Origin: Pseudoroseicyclus aestuarii
Lineage (GTDB): Bacteria; Pseudomonadota; Alphaproteobacteria; Rhodobacterales; Rhodobacteraceae
DNA: 64,000 bases
Direction of reading: 5' to 3'
Assembly: GCF_003217255.1 (NCBI RefSeq)
Contig: NZ_QJTE01000001.1
Span: 744,001-808,000, forward strand
The notes under the pieces: model-generated
Told to the model about the DNA's origin: nothing
What the model saw: the letters and a program-made list of their open reading frames with translations, nothing else
Database searches by the model: none
Shown here: piece by piece, positions 33,663 through 44,024 of the stretch
How the letters are laid out: each line of letters begins with the position of its first letter
How positions within the stretch are numbered: position 1 is the stretch's first letter
Position numbers and translations under genes: made by a program

Positions 33663-34878
33663 CGGGCTTGGCGCGGTAGCGCAGCCAGAGGAGCGAGGCG
33701 CCGGCCAGCGTCAGCAGCGGCAGCATGGCGAGGTTGACGTTGACCCAGCCCTCCTGCGCCGTCCCGCCGGCGCAGTTCATCAGTCCGCCCGAGGCGAGGC
33801 TGCCCAGCGTCACCAGCCCGAAGACCAGGAAATCATTCATCCCCTGCACCGTCCCGCGCTCGCTCGGGGCATGGGCGGCGGTGAGCATGGCCGTCGCCCC
33901 GATGAAGCCGAAGTTCCAGCCAAGGCCCAGCAGGATCAGCGTGCCGAAGAACTGGCTGAGCGCGACGCCCGAGAGGCCGATCACGCCCGCCGCCGCCAGG
34001 AGGACGAGGCCGCTGGCGACGATGCGCTGCGCGCCGAAGCGGGCGATCAGGCTGCCGGTGAAGAAGGAGGGCAGGTACATCGCCAGCACATGCGCCGAGA
34101 CCACGTCCGAGGCATTGCCCGTCGTGAAGCCGCAGCCGACCACCGCCAAGGGCGCCGAGGTCATCACGAGGTTCATCAGCGCGTAGCTGACCATGGCGCA
34201 GAGGATGGCGACGGCGATGGTCGGATCGCGCAGCAGCTGGCCACGGCTGCGGCCGCCCGCCTCGGGGATGCCGCCCTTGCGCCCGTCCGGCAGGTCGAGG
34301 CCGAAAAACAGCAGGACGCCGACGAGGTTCAGGACCGCGACGCCGATATAGGTGCCGAGGAAGGGCACGACGGCGGCATCCTGCACCAGCTTGTTCAGCT
34401 GCGGGCCGAGGATCGCGGCGATCAGCCCACCGGCCATGACATAGGAAATCGCGCGGGGGCGGAACGCGTCCGAGGCCGCGTCGGCGGCGGCGAAGCGGTA
34501 GAAGCCCTGCGCCGACATGTAGATGCCGGTCAGGTAGGAGCCCAGCAGAAGCACCACGAAGGAGCCCGACCAGAGCCCCGCCGCCGCAACCAGCGCCCCG
34601 GCCGCGCCCGCCAGCGCCCCGAGCGTGAAGCCGAAGCGGCGGCCGCGCGCCTGCATCAGCGGCGAGAGCCAGGGCGCCGTCGTCATGGAGCCGAAGACGA
34701 TGACCGAGATCGGCAGCGTCGCGAGGCAGGGGTTCGGCGAGAGCATGCCCCCCGCGAGGCCGCCGATGATGAAGATCATCGGCATCTGCGCCCCCAGGAT
34801 CGCCTGCGCGGCGACGAGGACGGCGACGTTGCGGCGGGCGCGGCGGGCGCGGCGGGGGTCTGTGGCAGCCTGGGTCAT
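33646..34878 (-). CDS. Major facilitator superfamily transporter
   Basis: 410 residues with about 12 hydrophobic helices and a basic N-terminus (ARRARRN). The first cytoplasmic loop carries SPLMQARGRRFG, a loose form of the MFS motif A. It lacks features that set the substrate. It overlaps the NDUFAF6-like gene by 17 bases at its 3' end. The 434-base gap upstream has no partner gene. Confidence 0.85.
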   Translation of the reverse strand: MTQAATDPRRARRARRNVAVLVAAQAILGAQMPMIFIIGGLAGGMLSPNPCLATLPISVIVFGSMTTAPWLSPLMQARGRRFGFTLGALAGAAGALVAAAGLWSGSFVVLLLGSYLTGIYMSAQGFYRFAAADAASDAFRPRAISYVMAGGLIAAILGPQLNKLVQDAAVVPFLGTYIGVAVLNLVGVLLFFGLDLPDGRKGGIPEAGGRSRGQLLRDPTIAVAILCAMVSYALMNLVMTSAPLAVVGCGFTTGNASDVVSAHVLAMYLPSFFTGSLIARFGAQRIVASGLVLLAAAGVIGLSGVALSQFFGTLILLGLGWNFGFIGATAMLTAAHAPSERGTVQGMNDFLVFGLVTLGSLASGGLMNCAGGTAQEGWVNVNLAMLPLLTLAGASLLWLRYRAKPATSAR

Positions 34879-35312
34879 GGCGCAAGGGTTAGGTGCGGCG
34901 GCGGGTGCTGTCCAGAGACAGGAGCCGCCGGGCCCGATCGATCGATTGCACGACGTTCTCGCGGGCGCGCCCGCGCCGAAGTCCTAGTTTCGGCAGAACA
35001 TGACCTTCGTTCACCAAGCCTTTTTAAAATGGGTCTATTCCCGCGCTTAAGGTGGAGGCTTCATGGACCTCGTTTCCGTTCCCGGTGTCCTGGAGCGGGC
35101 CATGATCGAACCGAGGGTGGCCGGTCATGGGGCAGCGCCGACGCTGCGCCTCCGAGCGCTAATAATCATCCGGCCCGGACTTCGCCCCGTGCAGCGGCCG
35201 CAGAGGGGCGGCCCATTCATGCCGCGGGCGTACGGGCGCAGCCATGGTGCGGGTGCTTTCCATCCCGCGGTTCATCGCCTAAAACGGGCCAACTCGCCAG
35301 AAACGGACCGAA
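34879..35312. other. 434-base gene-poor gap between the MFS gene and rnd
   Basis: Both flanking genes start here, diverging, so it must contain two promoters. It is less G/C-regular than the coding DNA, with CTTTTTAAAATGG near 35018 and CTAATAATCATC near 35160. An ATG at 35063 follows GGTGGAGG, a strong ribosome binding site, but the frame uses rare codons (CTA, ATA) and runs into rnd out of frame. I see no tRNA-like, tmRNA, 6S or known riboswitch signature. A small RNA or leader peptide for rnd is possible. Confidence 0.4.
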
Positions 35313-36479
35313 ATGAAGACCATTACCACAACCGACGCGCTGGCGGCCTTCTGTGCCGAGGCGGCACGCCAGCCCTATGTCACGGTCGATACGGAGTTCC
35401 TGCGCGAGCGGACCTTTTACTCCAAGCTGTGCCTGGTGCAACTGGCGATGCCGGGAACCAGCGACGACGAGGCCGTGCTCGTCGATCCGATCGAGGGCGA
35501 TCTGGACCTCGAGCCGCTCTATGCGCTGTTCCGCGATCCGGGCGTCGTCAAGGTCTTCCATGCCGCGCGGCAGGATCTGGAGATCTTCCAGACTGCCGCC
35601 GGCGTGATCCCGCAGCCGCTTTTCGACACGCAGGTCGCGGCGATGGTCTGCGGCTACGGCGAGCAGGTGGGCTACGAGACCCTCGTGCGCCGCATCGCCA
35701 AGGCCGAGGTCGACAAATCCTCGCGCTTCACCGACTGGTCGCGCCGCCCGCTGACCGATGCGCAGAAGCGCTATGCCCTGGCCGATGTCACGCATCTGCG
35801 GCAGGTCTACGAGGTGCTGTCGGAGCGTCTGAAAAGCACGGGACGCGGGGCCTGGGTGCAGGAGGAGATGGCGATCCTCTCCGATCCCGCGACCTACCAC
35901 ACGGAGCCCGAGGAGGCCTGGCTGCGGGTCAAGACCCGCAACACCAGCCCCCGGTTCCTTGCCGCGGTGCGCGAGCTTGCGCGCTTCCGCGAGAGCTATG
36001 CCCAGAGCCGCGACGTGCCGCGCAGCCGGATCTACAAGGATGATGCCCTGGTCGAGCTTGCCTCGACCCGGCCGACATCCGAGGCGGAACTGGGCCGCTC
36101 GCGTCTGCTGCTGCGTGAGGCGCGGCGGGGCGAGATCGCCGAGGGCATCCTGTCGGCGCTGAAGGCTGCCGCCGAACTGCCGGCCGAGGCCATGCCCAAG
36201 CTGCCGCGGGCGCGCAGCGATCAGCCGCAGGTGAACCCGGCGCTGGCCGACCTGTTGCGCGTCCTTCTCAAGGCGCGGGCCGAGGCGGAGAATGTCGCGC
36301 CCAAGCTGATCGCTAGCAGTGCCGACCTCGACAGCATCGCCGCCGGCGGCCGCGATGTCGCGGCCCTGACGGGATGGCGCCTCAAGGTCTTCGGGACCGA
36401 GGCGCTCAAGCTTTGCGAAGGCACCGTGGGCCTGGCCGTGAAGGGCACATCCGTCGTGACGGTTGATCTGGCCGAATAG
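35313..36479 (+). CDS. rnd: Ribonuclease D
   Basis: 388 residues. The DEDD exonuclease motifs are visible: VDTEFLRE, HAARQDLEIF and YALADVTHLRQVY. A HRDC region follows (PRFLAAVRELARFRESYA ... RSRIYKDDAL). RNase D trims tRNA 3' ends. The preceding ATG context GGACCGAA is a weak ribosome binding site. The gene ends against a convergent lipoprotein gene, with a short perfect hairpin between them. Confidence 0.95.
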   Translation: MKTITTTDALAAFCAEAARQPYVTVDTEFLRERTFYSKLCLVQLAMPGTSDDEAVLVDPIEGDLDLEPLYALFRDPGVVKVFHAARQDLEIFQTAAGVIPQPLFDTQVAAMVCGYGEQVGYETLVRRIAKAEVDKSSRFTDWSRRPLTDAQKRYALADVTHLRQVYEVLSERLKSTGRGAWVQEEMAILSDPATYHTEPEEAWLRVKTRNTSPRFLAAVRELARFRESYAQSRDVPRSRIYKDDALVELASTRPTSEAELGRSRLLLREARRGEIAEGILSALKAAAELPAEAMPKLPRARSDQPQVNPALADLLRVLLKARAEAENVAPKLIASSADLDSIAAGGRDVAALTGWRLKVFGTEALKLCEGTVGLAVKGTSVVTVDLAE

Positions 36480-36494
36480 AGACGGAATACAGGT

Positions 36495-36515
36495 CCTTAG
36501 CGGGTGATGCTAAGG
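36495..36515. terminator. 7-bp hairpin between convergent rnd and lipoprotein genes
   Basis: CCTTAGC (36495-36501), loop GGGTGAT, GCTAAGG (36509-36515). It overlaps the stop codon and last codons of the minus-strand lipoprotein gene. No T-run on either side, so terminator function is only possible. Confidence 0.4.
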
Positions 36516-36967
36516 CTCTGGTTCAACCCTTCGACGGTGATCTGGCGCAGGCCCGCCAGCTCGCGCCCGTTCAGGGTCAGCGCGGTTTCGATACGCCGGG
36601 TCTCCGGCGATCCAACCGGCGTCGATGCGGTCGGCGCAGCCGCGACAAAGCGGTACACCCGCGCGCCGCCCTGCGTCAGAACAGGCTTCAGTTCCGCGTC
36701 ATACCAGCCCTGGCTGGCGGCCACCCCGGTCGCATGCAGGATCGCGCCGGTCGCGCTCGGCTCCAGCCTCAGGGCGGTAAGCTGCGCGATGGGCTGGCGC
36801 GGATCGGCAGCCTGCGCCCCCGCCTGCGGCACCAAGGGCTCGCGCGGGCCACCTGCGACGGGGGCGGGCGGCGCCCGGTCCAGCAGGTTCAGCGGGTTCA
36901 GCGCGGAGAGGCGGTCGCAGCCGCCCAGCGTCAGGACAAGGATCAGGGGCAGGGCGACGCGCGGCAT
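36497..36967 (-). CDS. Putative lipoprotein of unknown function
   Basis: 156 residues from the ATG at 36967. A lipoprotein signal peptide ends in LTLGGC, a clear lipobox with the cysteine at residue 17. The mature part has a Pro-rich linker to about residue 60, then a small beta-rich domain (LRLEPSATGAILHATG ... GWYDAELKP ... YRFVAAAP). I do not recognise the family. The frame is open 26 codons upstream, but that part has no signal-peptide logic. Confidence 0.8.
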   Translation of the reverse strand: MPRVALPLILVLTLGGCDRLSALNPLNLLDRAPPAPVAGGPREPLVPQAGAQAADPRQPIAQLTALRLEPSATGAILHATGVAASQGWYDAELKPVLTQGGARVYRFVAAAPTASTPVGSPETRRIETALTLNGRELAGLRQITVEGLNQSLSITR

Positions 36968-37095
36968 CAGGGGTCCTTCACTCTCGGTCGATGCCCCCTC
37001 GCATAGCGGCCGGGCCCGGTCTTGGAAAGCCGCCGCTCTGGCCAAGGCGGGCGCCGGGCCCTAAGATCGCCGGCGTTCAGCGACAGGAGAGCATC

Positions 37096-37527
37096 ATGGC
37101 CAGCCCTGCCTTCGAGGCCGTCGTCGAGGATTTCGAGTTCCTCGGTGACTGGGAAGAACGATATCGCCACGTCATCGAGATGGGCCGCGCGATGGATCCG
37201 CTGGAGGATGCGCTGAAGGTGCCGGCGACCAAGGTGCAGGGCTGTGCCAGCCAGGTCTGGCTGGTGCCGCGCGTTGATGGCGAGGGGCCTGAGGCCGTCT
37301 ACCATTTCGCCGGCGACAGCGACGCCCAGATCGTGCGCGGGCTGATCGCGGTGCTGCAGGCGCTTTACGACGGGCAGCCGGCCGAGGCGGTCGTGGCCAC
37401 CGATGCCCCGGTCCAGCTGGCGCGCCTCGGCCTCGATTCGCACCTCTCCTCGCAACGGTCCAACGGCCTTCGCGCCATGGTGCAGCGGATCCGCGAAACA
37501 GCGGCTGCGGCGGCCGCCGCAGCCTGA
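37096..37527 (+). CDS. sufE: SufE family Fe-S cluster/cysteine desulfuration protein
   Basis: 143 residues from the ATG at 37096, 5 bases after AGGAGA. The sulfur-acceptor cysteine is in KVQGCASQVWL, with the family's FEFLGDWEERYRHVIEMGR start. SufE takes persulfide from the desulfurase SufS and passes it to the SufBCD scaffold. The Ala-rich tail is unusual but harmless. The suf operon itself is not in this window. Confidence 0.94.
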   Translation: MASPAFEAVVEDFEFLGDWEERYRHVIEMGRAMDPLEDALKVPATKVQGCASQVWLVPRVDGEGPEAVYHFAGDSDAQIVRGLIAVLQALYDGQPAEAVVATDAPVQLARLGLDSHLSSQRSNGLRAMVQRIRETAAAAAAAA

Positions 37528-37594
37528 GACGGCGTTTGCGCCTGTTCTGCTAATGTTCTACCCTCGCGAATGGCGAAGCGAGGGGAGAGTCGCG

Positions 37595-38692
37595 ATGCAG
37601 GCGGCCGAGAAGCATTATCCCGATACCCTGCCGGCGGAGCGTCGGCGTGGCCGCGGCACGGCCAGCAACGCCGCCGGGCGGTTCGAGCGTCACCAGCGCG
37701 AGGCCGTGGACGATGGCTGGGATCTGGAAGAGGATCTGCCGCCCCTGCGTACCGAGGTCGCGCTGGAGCGGCCGCGCCATGTCATCACGCGCAACACCTC
37801 GCCCGATGTCGGATTTGATCGCTCCATCAACCCCTATCGCGGCTGCGAGCACGGCTGTACCTACTGCTTCGCGCGGCCCAGCCACGCCTATCTCGGCCTC
37901 TCGCCCGGCCTCGATTTCGAGACGCGGCTGATCGCCCGCCCCGAGGCGCCGGAGGTTCTGGCGCAGGAGCTTCGCAAGAAGGGCTATGTGCCGCAGGTCA
38001 TCGCGATCGGCACCAATACCGATCCCTACCAGCCGATCGAGAAGGAGCGGCGGGTGATGCGCGGGCTGCTCGAGGTGCTGGCCGACTTCGGTCATCCGGT
38101 GGCCATCGTCACCAAGGGCGCGCTGGTCGAGCGTGACATCGACATCCTCGCGCCCATGGCCGCGCGCGGGTTGGCGCGGGTCGGCATCTCGGTCACGACG
38201 CTCGATCCCAAGACCTCGCGCGCGATGGAGCCGCGGGCCCCGGCGCCGGCGCGGCGCATCGCCGCGATCCGCGCCCTCAGCGAGGCGGGGATCCCGGTGC
38301 GGGTCATGGCGGCGCCGATGGTGCCGGCGCTGACCGATCACGAGATGGAGGCGATCCTCGAGGCGGCCGCCGGAGCTGGCGCCAAGGCCGCCAGCTTCAT
38401 CCCGCTGCGCCTGCCGCGCGAGGTCGCGGGGCTGTTCCGTGACTGGCTGGCCGAGGCCTTTCCGGCCCGGCACGAGCGGGTGATGAATCGGGTGCGCGAG
38501 CTGCATGGCGGGCGCGACTACGATCCCGACTGGGGCACGCGGATGACCGGGCAGGGGCAATGGGCGGAGCTCATGCAGCAGCGTTTCGCGCTGGCCTGCC
38601 GGCGGCTGGGGCTGACGCGCAGCTTGCCGCCGCTCCGCAGCGATCTTTTTCGGGTGCCGCCGCGCCGGGGCGACCAGCTGGAGCTGTTCTAG
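37595..38692 (+). CDS. PA0069-type radical SAM protein
   Basis: 365 residues from the ATG at 37595, about 7 bases after AGGGGAGAG. The radical SAM CxxxCxxC motif is in YRGCEHGCTYCFARPSH. After it come IGTNTDPYQPIEK and SVTTLDPKTSRAMEPR, typical of the spore photoproduct lyase-like / Rv2578c/PA0069 group. The reaction is not known. An alternative ATG at about 37553 lies closer to sufE. The stop overlaps the convergent nudix gene by 4 bases. Confidence 0.88.
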   Translation: MQAAEKHYPDTLPAERRRGRGTASNAAGRFERHQREAVDDGWDLEEDLPPLRTEVALERPRHVITRNTSPDVGFDRSINPYRGCEHGCTYCFARPSHAYLGLSPGLDFETRLIARPEAPEVLAQELRKKGYVPQVIAIGTNTDPYQPIEKERRVMRGLLEVLADFGHPVAIVTKGALVERDIDILAPMAARGLARVGISVTTLDPKTSRAMEPRAPAPARRIAAIRALSEAGIPVRVMAAPMVPALTDHEMEAILEAAAGAGAKAASFIPLRLPREVAGLFRDWLAEAFPARHERVMNRVRELHGGRDYDPDWGTRMTGQGQWAELMQQRFALACRRLGLTRSLPPLRSDLFRVPPRRGDQLELF

Positions 38693-39303
38693 GGCGTTCC
38701 GGCGGCTGACCGGGCGAGGCGTAGCGCGAGGTGCTGCAGCAGGAGCACCGTCTTGGCGTCGCGGATCGCGCCGGTCTCGATCATGCCCAGCGCCTCGTCC
38801 AGCGGCAGCTCCAGCCGCTCGATATCCTCGCCCTCGTCCTGCAGCCCGCCGCCGGGGCCAGTCAGATCGCCAGGGGCGTAGGTGCCGATGAAGTAGCTTT
38901 GCAGCTCCGTCACCGTGCCGGGGCTGGAGTAGAGGTCGAAGAGATGGGTCATCGCCGTGACGGTGACGCCGGCCTCTTCCTCGAGCTCAGCGCGCATCCG
39001 GTCCGCCGCTGCCGCCCCCTCGAGCCGCCCGGCGGGCACCTCGATCAGCGGGCCCGCCTCGCCCTGCACGAAGGCGGGCAGGCGGAACTGGCGCACCAGC
39101 AGGACGCAGTCGCGGGCGGGGTCGTGCAGCAGGGCGCAGGCGGCATTGCCGCGATCGTAGGTCTCGCGCGTCAGACGTTGCCAGCTGCCGTCCCGGCGGC
39201 GTAGATCGAAGCTGTGCTTGGTCAGCACCGCCCAGTCGTCCGCCAGAACCTGCCGGGCGTGGGGGCGGAACAGCGCCGTCTCGCGGGCGGCGTGATCGGG
39301 CAT
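38689..39303 (-). CDS. Nudix hydrolase, ADP-ribose/GDP-mannose pyrophosphatase-like
   Basis: 204 residues. The Nudix box is PAGRLEGAAAADRMRAELEEEAGV; the glutamates that bind the metal are present but the usual REUxEE arginine is Ala, and the first E of the box is Ala. Similar changes occur in the NudK/ADP-ribose pyrophosphatase group. It follows bmt by 3 bases, so it is the third gene of mprF-like/bmt/nudix. The substrate could be any NDP-sugar. Confidence 0.88.
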   Translation of the reverse strand: MPDHAARETALFRPHARQVLADDWAVLTKHSFDLRRRDGSWQRLTRETYDRGNAACALLHDPARDCVLLVRQFRLPAFVQGEAGPLIEVPAGRLEGAAAADRMRAELEEEAGVTVTAMTHLFDLYSSPGTVTELQSYFIGTYAPGDLTGPGGGLQDEGEDIERLELPLDEALGMIETGAIRDAKTVLLLQHLALRLARSAAGTP

Positions 39304-39306
39304 GCT

Positions 39307-40319
<1,013 letters not shown>

Positions 40320-40323
<4 letters not shown>

Positions 40324-42383
40324 CGCGTCGGCCCTTCCGGTCGGTTGCGCGCCTGGCGCATCGGAACGGGGCGTAGCGCCCAAGCTGCGCCGCGCTCTGG
40401 CGCCTTGTGCACGGGTGCCGGCGGGCTGTCTAGGTCGGCGGCCCCCTCGGCGAGGCCGGTGCAGGGCGGCAGGATCGGCGGTTCCCGGTGCAGCGGCGCC
40501 GGGCGGCGGACGGCGAGGGTAATCTCCAGCGCCGCCCGCAGCAGGGCCAGCCGTCCCGGCGCGGCGAGGTAGAGCGGCCGCCAGGCAGGGCCGAAGCCGC
40601 GCTTGAACTGGAGAAGGCCGGGCGCGGCCAGCGCCTCTGCCCGGGTCTGGCCCAGAAGGCGGGCGAGGGCGCGCTGGAGAAGCGGCGGCAGATTCGGCAC
40701 CGCGTCGAGCGACAGCCTAGGCGCGCCGGTCCTGCCAGCCTCGGCGATGCCTGCGGCGACCAGCAGCGCCATGGTGCCGCCGGGCGCGCCGGGGGCCTGC
40801 CGCATGAGGTCCAGGGTCCAGCCGCTGGCCGAGGCATGGAAGCTGGCAAAGCCGATCAGGCGCCCCTCGCGCCGGGCCAGGAAGACCTCTTGCCGGTACA
40901 GCAGGCGCGGCTCGAACCGGCCGATGGAGAAGCCGCGCTCGCCGCCGTGGCGGGCGGCCCATCCTGCCGCGAGCGCCGTCATCTCTTCGATAGGCAGGCT
41001 GCGGGTGGGACCTTCGATGCGGACACCGGCGCCCTCGGCCTGCCGCAGCTTGCGCCTGAGCTGGCGGCAGGCGGGTGTGTCGGGGGACCAGCTGGCCGGA
41101 TCGAGCACCGCCTCGCGCGCGATGCGCAGCACGCGCCAGCCGCCGCGCCGCGCCTGCGCCGCCTGCGCCTTGGGGCAGCGGTAGAGCGCGGGCGTCAGCC
41201 CGAGCCGGGCGGCAAGATCGCGCAGATCCTCCAGCCGCGGGCGCCCAGAGGCGCGGCCCAGCGCGGCGAGCGTGCCGCCGGCGCGGCGGGCCAGCCAGCC
41301 CGCGCCGCGCCCGTCGAGCAGGATCGTGGCCCCCTGATGCGCGAGGCCCCAGCCGGCCTCGGGCGCGGCCTGAAGCGCGCGCAGCCGGTCGGAGCCCTCG
41401 AGCGGCCTCAGCGCCGGGGCGGGGCCGGGCCGCCCGCCGCGCAGGAGCAGCGGCAGCACAAGGGCCGCGGGCAGCAGGTGGTGAACGAGGCGGTAGGCCA
41501 GCACCGCGCCCAGAAGCTCGGGCTCCGGGATCTGCGGCAGCAGCGCGAGCAGCGTCAGCTCGAAGGCGCCGAGGCCGCCGGGACTTTGCGACAGCAGCCC
41601 CGCGCCCAGCGCCAGCGCGTAGGCGGCGAGGAACTGGGCCGGGGCCTCGGAGGCAAAACCCGGCAGCAGCACCGCGAGGACGAGACCGGCGGCGATCATG
41701 TCGGCGGCGGTCCAGAGCAGCATCGCCCCGCCGATCCGGGGCCCCAGACCGGGCAGCGCGCCGCCCGTCAGCGCCGGGCGGAGGCGGAAGATCAGAACGC
41801 CCAGCGCCGCGGCGAAGAGCAGCGCGAGGCCGATCTGCCCGCTGCGCAGCAGGCCGGCGCCGGTGACCAGCGCCCCAAGCGCGAGGATGAAGGACAGCGA
41901 GACCATCGCCGAGAGGCGGGTCAGCGTCCAGAGCCCCAGCTCCGGCAGCAGGCGCCAGCGCACCAGCGCCCCGCTCAGCGCGCCGAACCCCACGGCCTGC
42001 GTCACCGCCGCCGCGGCCATGCCGCAGCGCTGTGCGCGGCCCGGCGCGATGCCGGTGCCAAGCGCCCGGTGCAGCGCCACGTCGTAGCGGCCGACGGCGG
42101 CAAGGCTGAGCAGCGTGAAGAGGGCCGCGCCGGCCCAGGCGGCGGCGGGCAGGGCCCTGACCGAGGACAAGACATTCGTCACCCCGGCTTCGGACAGGCG
42201 TCCGGCCAGCAGCACGAGGCCCAGCGCCAGCGCAAGGATCGGCAACAGGCGGCCAGCCTGCCGGCGCAGGCGCGCAGACAGGCCCTGGCCCCGGTGAAGC
42301 GGGGGGTTCTGGGGGGGCATCGGCATCCTCTCCGGCAGACGGAGCCGGGATACTGCCGCGGCACCTGTGTCTGTGCCGGTCAT
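40320..42383 (-). CDS. MprF-like protein (membrane flippase plus DUF2156 aminoacyl-lipid synthase domains)
   Basis: 687 residues from the ATG at 42383. The N-terminal half (about 45-335) holds multiple membrane helices of the flippase type. The C-terminal half (about 345-640) is a soluble GNAT-like DUF2156 domain, including FSIGRFEPRLLYRQEVFLA and a FKRGFGPAWRPLYL segment near the end that is characteristic of MprF enzymes. MprF transfers an amino acid from aminoacyl-tRNA to phosphatidylglycerol and flips the product. The amino acid used here is unknown. First gene of a three-gene overlapping run with bmt and nudix. Confidence 0.85.
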
Positions 42384-42423
42384 AGCCAAGGGTGCCTGAA
42401 GGGCCGGTTAAGGGGCTGCGCCG

Positions 42424-42446
42424 CGCGGCCCGGGATGCGGGCCGCG
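42424..42446 (-). terminator. 9-bp hairpin after the zeta subunit gene
   Basis: CGCGGCCCG (42424-42432) and CGGGCCGCG (42438-42446) pair perfectly around GGATG, 10 bases after the end of the DUF1476 gene. No T-run follows on the - strand. It may separate that gene from the mprF-like gene downstream. Confidence 0.45.
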
Positions 42447-42456
42447 GGGCGTCAGG

Positions 42457-42771
42457 TCAGACCTCGTCGCTGAGCTGCGCCTTCGCCTGCGCCGTCATTT
42501 CACGCATCTTGGTGCGGATCTCGTCCTCGCTGGCGCGGCCGTCGAGATCGGCCTTCAGCTTGCGGAAGACATCCTCGTCTCCGGCCTCCTGGAAGTCGGA
42601 CTTGATGACCTCGCGCGCGTATTCGGCCGCGGCCTCTCCGTCATGGCCCATGACGCCGGCGGCCCAGAGGCCCAGCAGCTTGTTGCGGCGCGCCTCGGCG
42701 CGGAACTGCATTTCCGCATCATGTGCGAACTTGGCCTCGAAACTTTTCTCGCGGTCGTCGAAATCGGACAT
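42457..42771 (-). CDS. DUF1476 protein, F1F0-ATPase zeta subunit (inhibitor)
   Basis: 104 residues. The start [20 protein letters not shown] and the [16 protein letters not shown] helix match the Paracoccus denitrificans zeta subunit, a natural inhibitor of F1-ATPase whose N-terminal segment enters the F1 catalytic interface. It prevents ATP hydrolysis when the proton gradient falls. It is divergent from purC by 196 bases, an arrangement I recall as common in the Rhodobacteraceae. The atp operon is not in the window. Confidence 0.92.
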   Translation of the reverse strand: MSDFDDREKSFEAKFAHDAEMQFRAEARRNKLLGLWAAGVMGHDGEAAAEYAREVIKSDFQEAGDEDVFRKLKADLDGRASEDEIRTKMREMTAQAKAQLSDEV

Positions 42772-42893
42772 GAGGGGCCCTTCTGTGGCATGGCTGTTTG
42801 CCCCGACGATATGGTCGCGCAGGGCGATCCGATCAAGGCCGGGCCGCAGGCGGGCACGGGCCCGGCAGGCGTGCTTCCATTTCTCGCACGGCG

Positions 42894-42905
42894 GGCGTAT
42901 ACGCC
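42894..42905 (+). promoter_or_regulatory. Palindrome over the presumed purC promoter
   Basis: GGCGTATACGCC is a perfect 12-base palindrome 62 bases before purC. It contains TATACG (42898-42903), which may be a -10 element with a weak -35 TTCCAT at 42875-42880 (17-base spacer). If so, the palindrome could also be an operator. Confidence 0.3.
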
Positions 42906-42967
42906 GCGCAACGCGCTTGCGGCCCGGCCGCCGGCGCCGGACCTCATCGCTGGCATCGGAGAGCTTC

Positions 42968-43729
42968 ATGGCGCGGCGCAAGAAACTGTACGAGGGCAAG
43001 GCCAAGATCCTTTACGAAGGGCCTGAGCCGGGAACGCTCGTGCAGCATTTCAAGGACGACGCGACCGCCGGCAACGGCGAGAAGAAGGACGTGATCGAAG
43101 GCAAGGGCGTGCTGAACAACCGCCTGAGCGAGTTCTTCATGACCGGCCTCAACGCCATCGGCGTGCCGACGCACTTCATCCGCCGCCTGAACATGCGCGA
43201 GCAGCTGATCCGGCAGGTCGAGATGATCCCGCTCGAGGTGATCGTGCGCAACTTCGCCGCCGGCTCCATGGCCAAGCGGCTGGGCCTTGAAGAGGGCGCC
43301 TCGCTGCCGCGGCCGATCATCGAGTTCTGCTACAAGGACGACAAGCTGGGCGATCCGCTGGTCCCCGAGGAATACGTGATCGCCTTCGGCTGGGCGAGCC
43401 AGCAGGATCTGGACGACATCGTCGCGATGGGTCTGCGGGTCAACGATTTCATGTCGGGCGTCATGCATGGCGTCGGCATCAAGCTGGTCGACTTCAAGAT
43501 CGAGATCGGCCGGATCTGGGACGGCGATTACCCGCGCCTCGTCGTGGCCGACGAGATCAGCCCCGACAGCTGCCGGCTCTGGGATCTGGAGACCGGGCAG
43601 AAACTGGACAAGGACGTGTTCCGCCGCGACCTGGGCAGCCTGACGGATGCCTACACCGAGGTCGCGCGGCGCCTGGGCGTGCTGCCCAGCAATGTCACCC
43701 ACAGGCCCCGGCCCACGCTCATCAACTGA
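42968..43729 (+). CDS. purC: Phosphoribosylaminoimidazole-succinocarboxamide synthase
   Basis: 253 residues, the short bacterial PurC. The N-terminal [29 protein letters not shown], and the [12 protein letters not shown] nucleotide-binding segment are all standard. It joins CAIR and aspartate in purine synthesis with ATP. First of purC-purS-purQ, with purS 40 bases downstream. purL is not in the window. Confidence 0.98.
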   Translation: MARRKKLYEGKAKILYEGPEPGTLVQHFKDDATAGNGEKKDVIEGKGVLNNRLSEFFMTGLNAIGVPTHFIRRLNMREQLIRQVEMIPLEVIVRNFAAGSMAKRLGLEEGASLPRPIIEFCYKDDKLGDPLVPEEYVIAFGWASQQDLDDIVAMGLRVNDFMSGVMHGVGIKLVDFKIEIGRIWDGDYPRLVVADEISPDSCRLWDLETGQKLDKDVFRRDLGSLTDAYTEVARRLGVLPSNVTHRPRPTLIN

Positions 43730-43769
43730 GCGCGGCGAGGGGCGGCACGATGAAGAGAAGGCGGCGCGC

Positions 43770-44024
43770 ATGAAGGCCCGGGTCGAGATCATGTTGAAAC
43801 AGGGCGTCCTGGACCCGCAGGGCGAGGCGGTGCGTCACGCGCTTTCGGCGCTGGGGTTCGACGGCGTCGGCGGCGTCCGTCAGGGCAAGCTGATCGAGCT
43901 GGAGCTCGAGGACGGCCTCGCCGATCCCGAGGCGCTGGTGCGCGAGATGTGCGAGCGGCTGCTGGCCAATACGGTCATCGAATCCTACCGGATCGAGATC
44001 CCGGGGCAGGAGGGCCGCGCGTGA
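43770..44024 (+). CDS. purS: Phosphoribosylformylglycinamidine synthase subunit PurS
   Basis: 84 residues, the usual PurS size: [32 protein letters not shown] is characteristic. It bridges PurL and PurQ in the three-part FGAR amidotransferase. The stop overlaps the purQ GTG start (GTGA), so the two are translationally coupled. Confidence 0.96.
   Translation: MKARVEIMLKQGVLDPQGEAVRHALSALGFDGVGGVRQGKLIELELEDGLADPEALVREMCERLLANTVIESYRIEIPGQEGRA

Noticed and set aside
35063-36043. Long frame starting at a strong ribosome binding site before rnd
   Set aside because: Rare codons, no domain, and it runs 700 bases inside rnd out of frame; kept only as a note on the gap.
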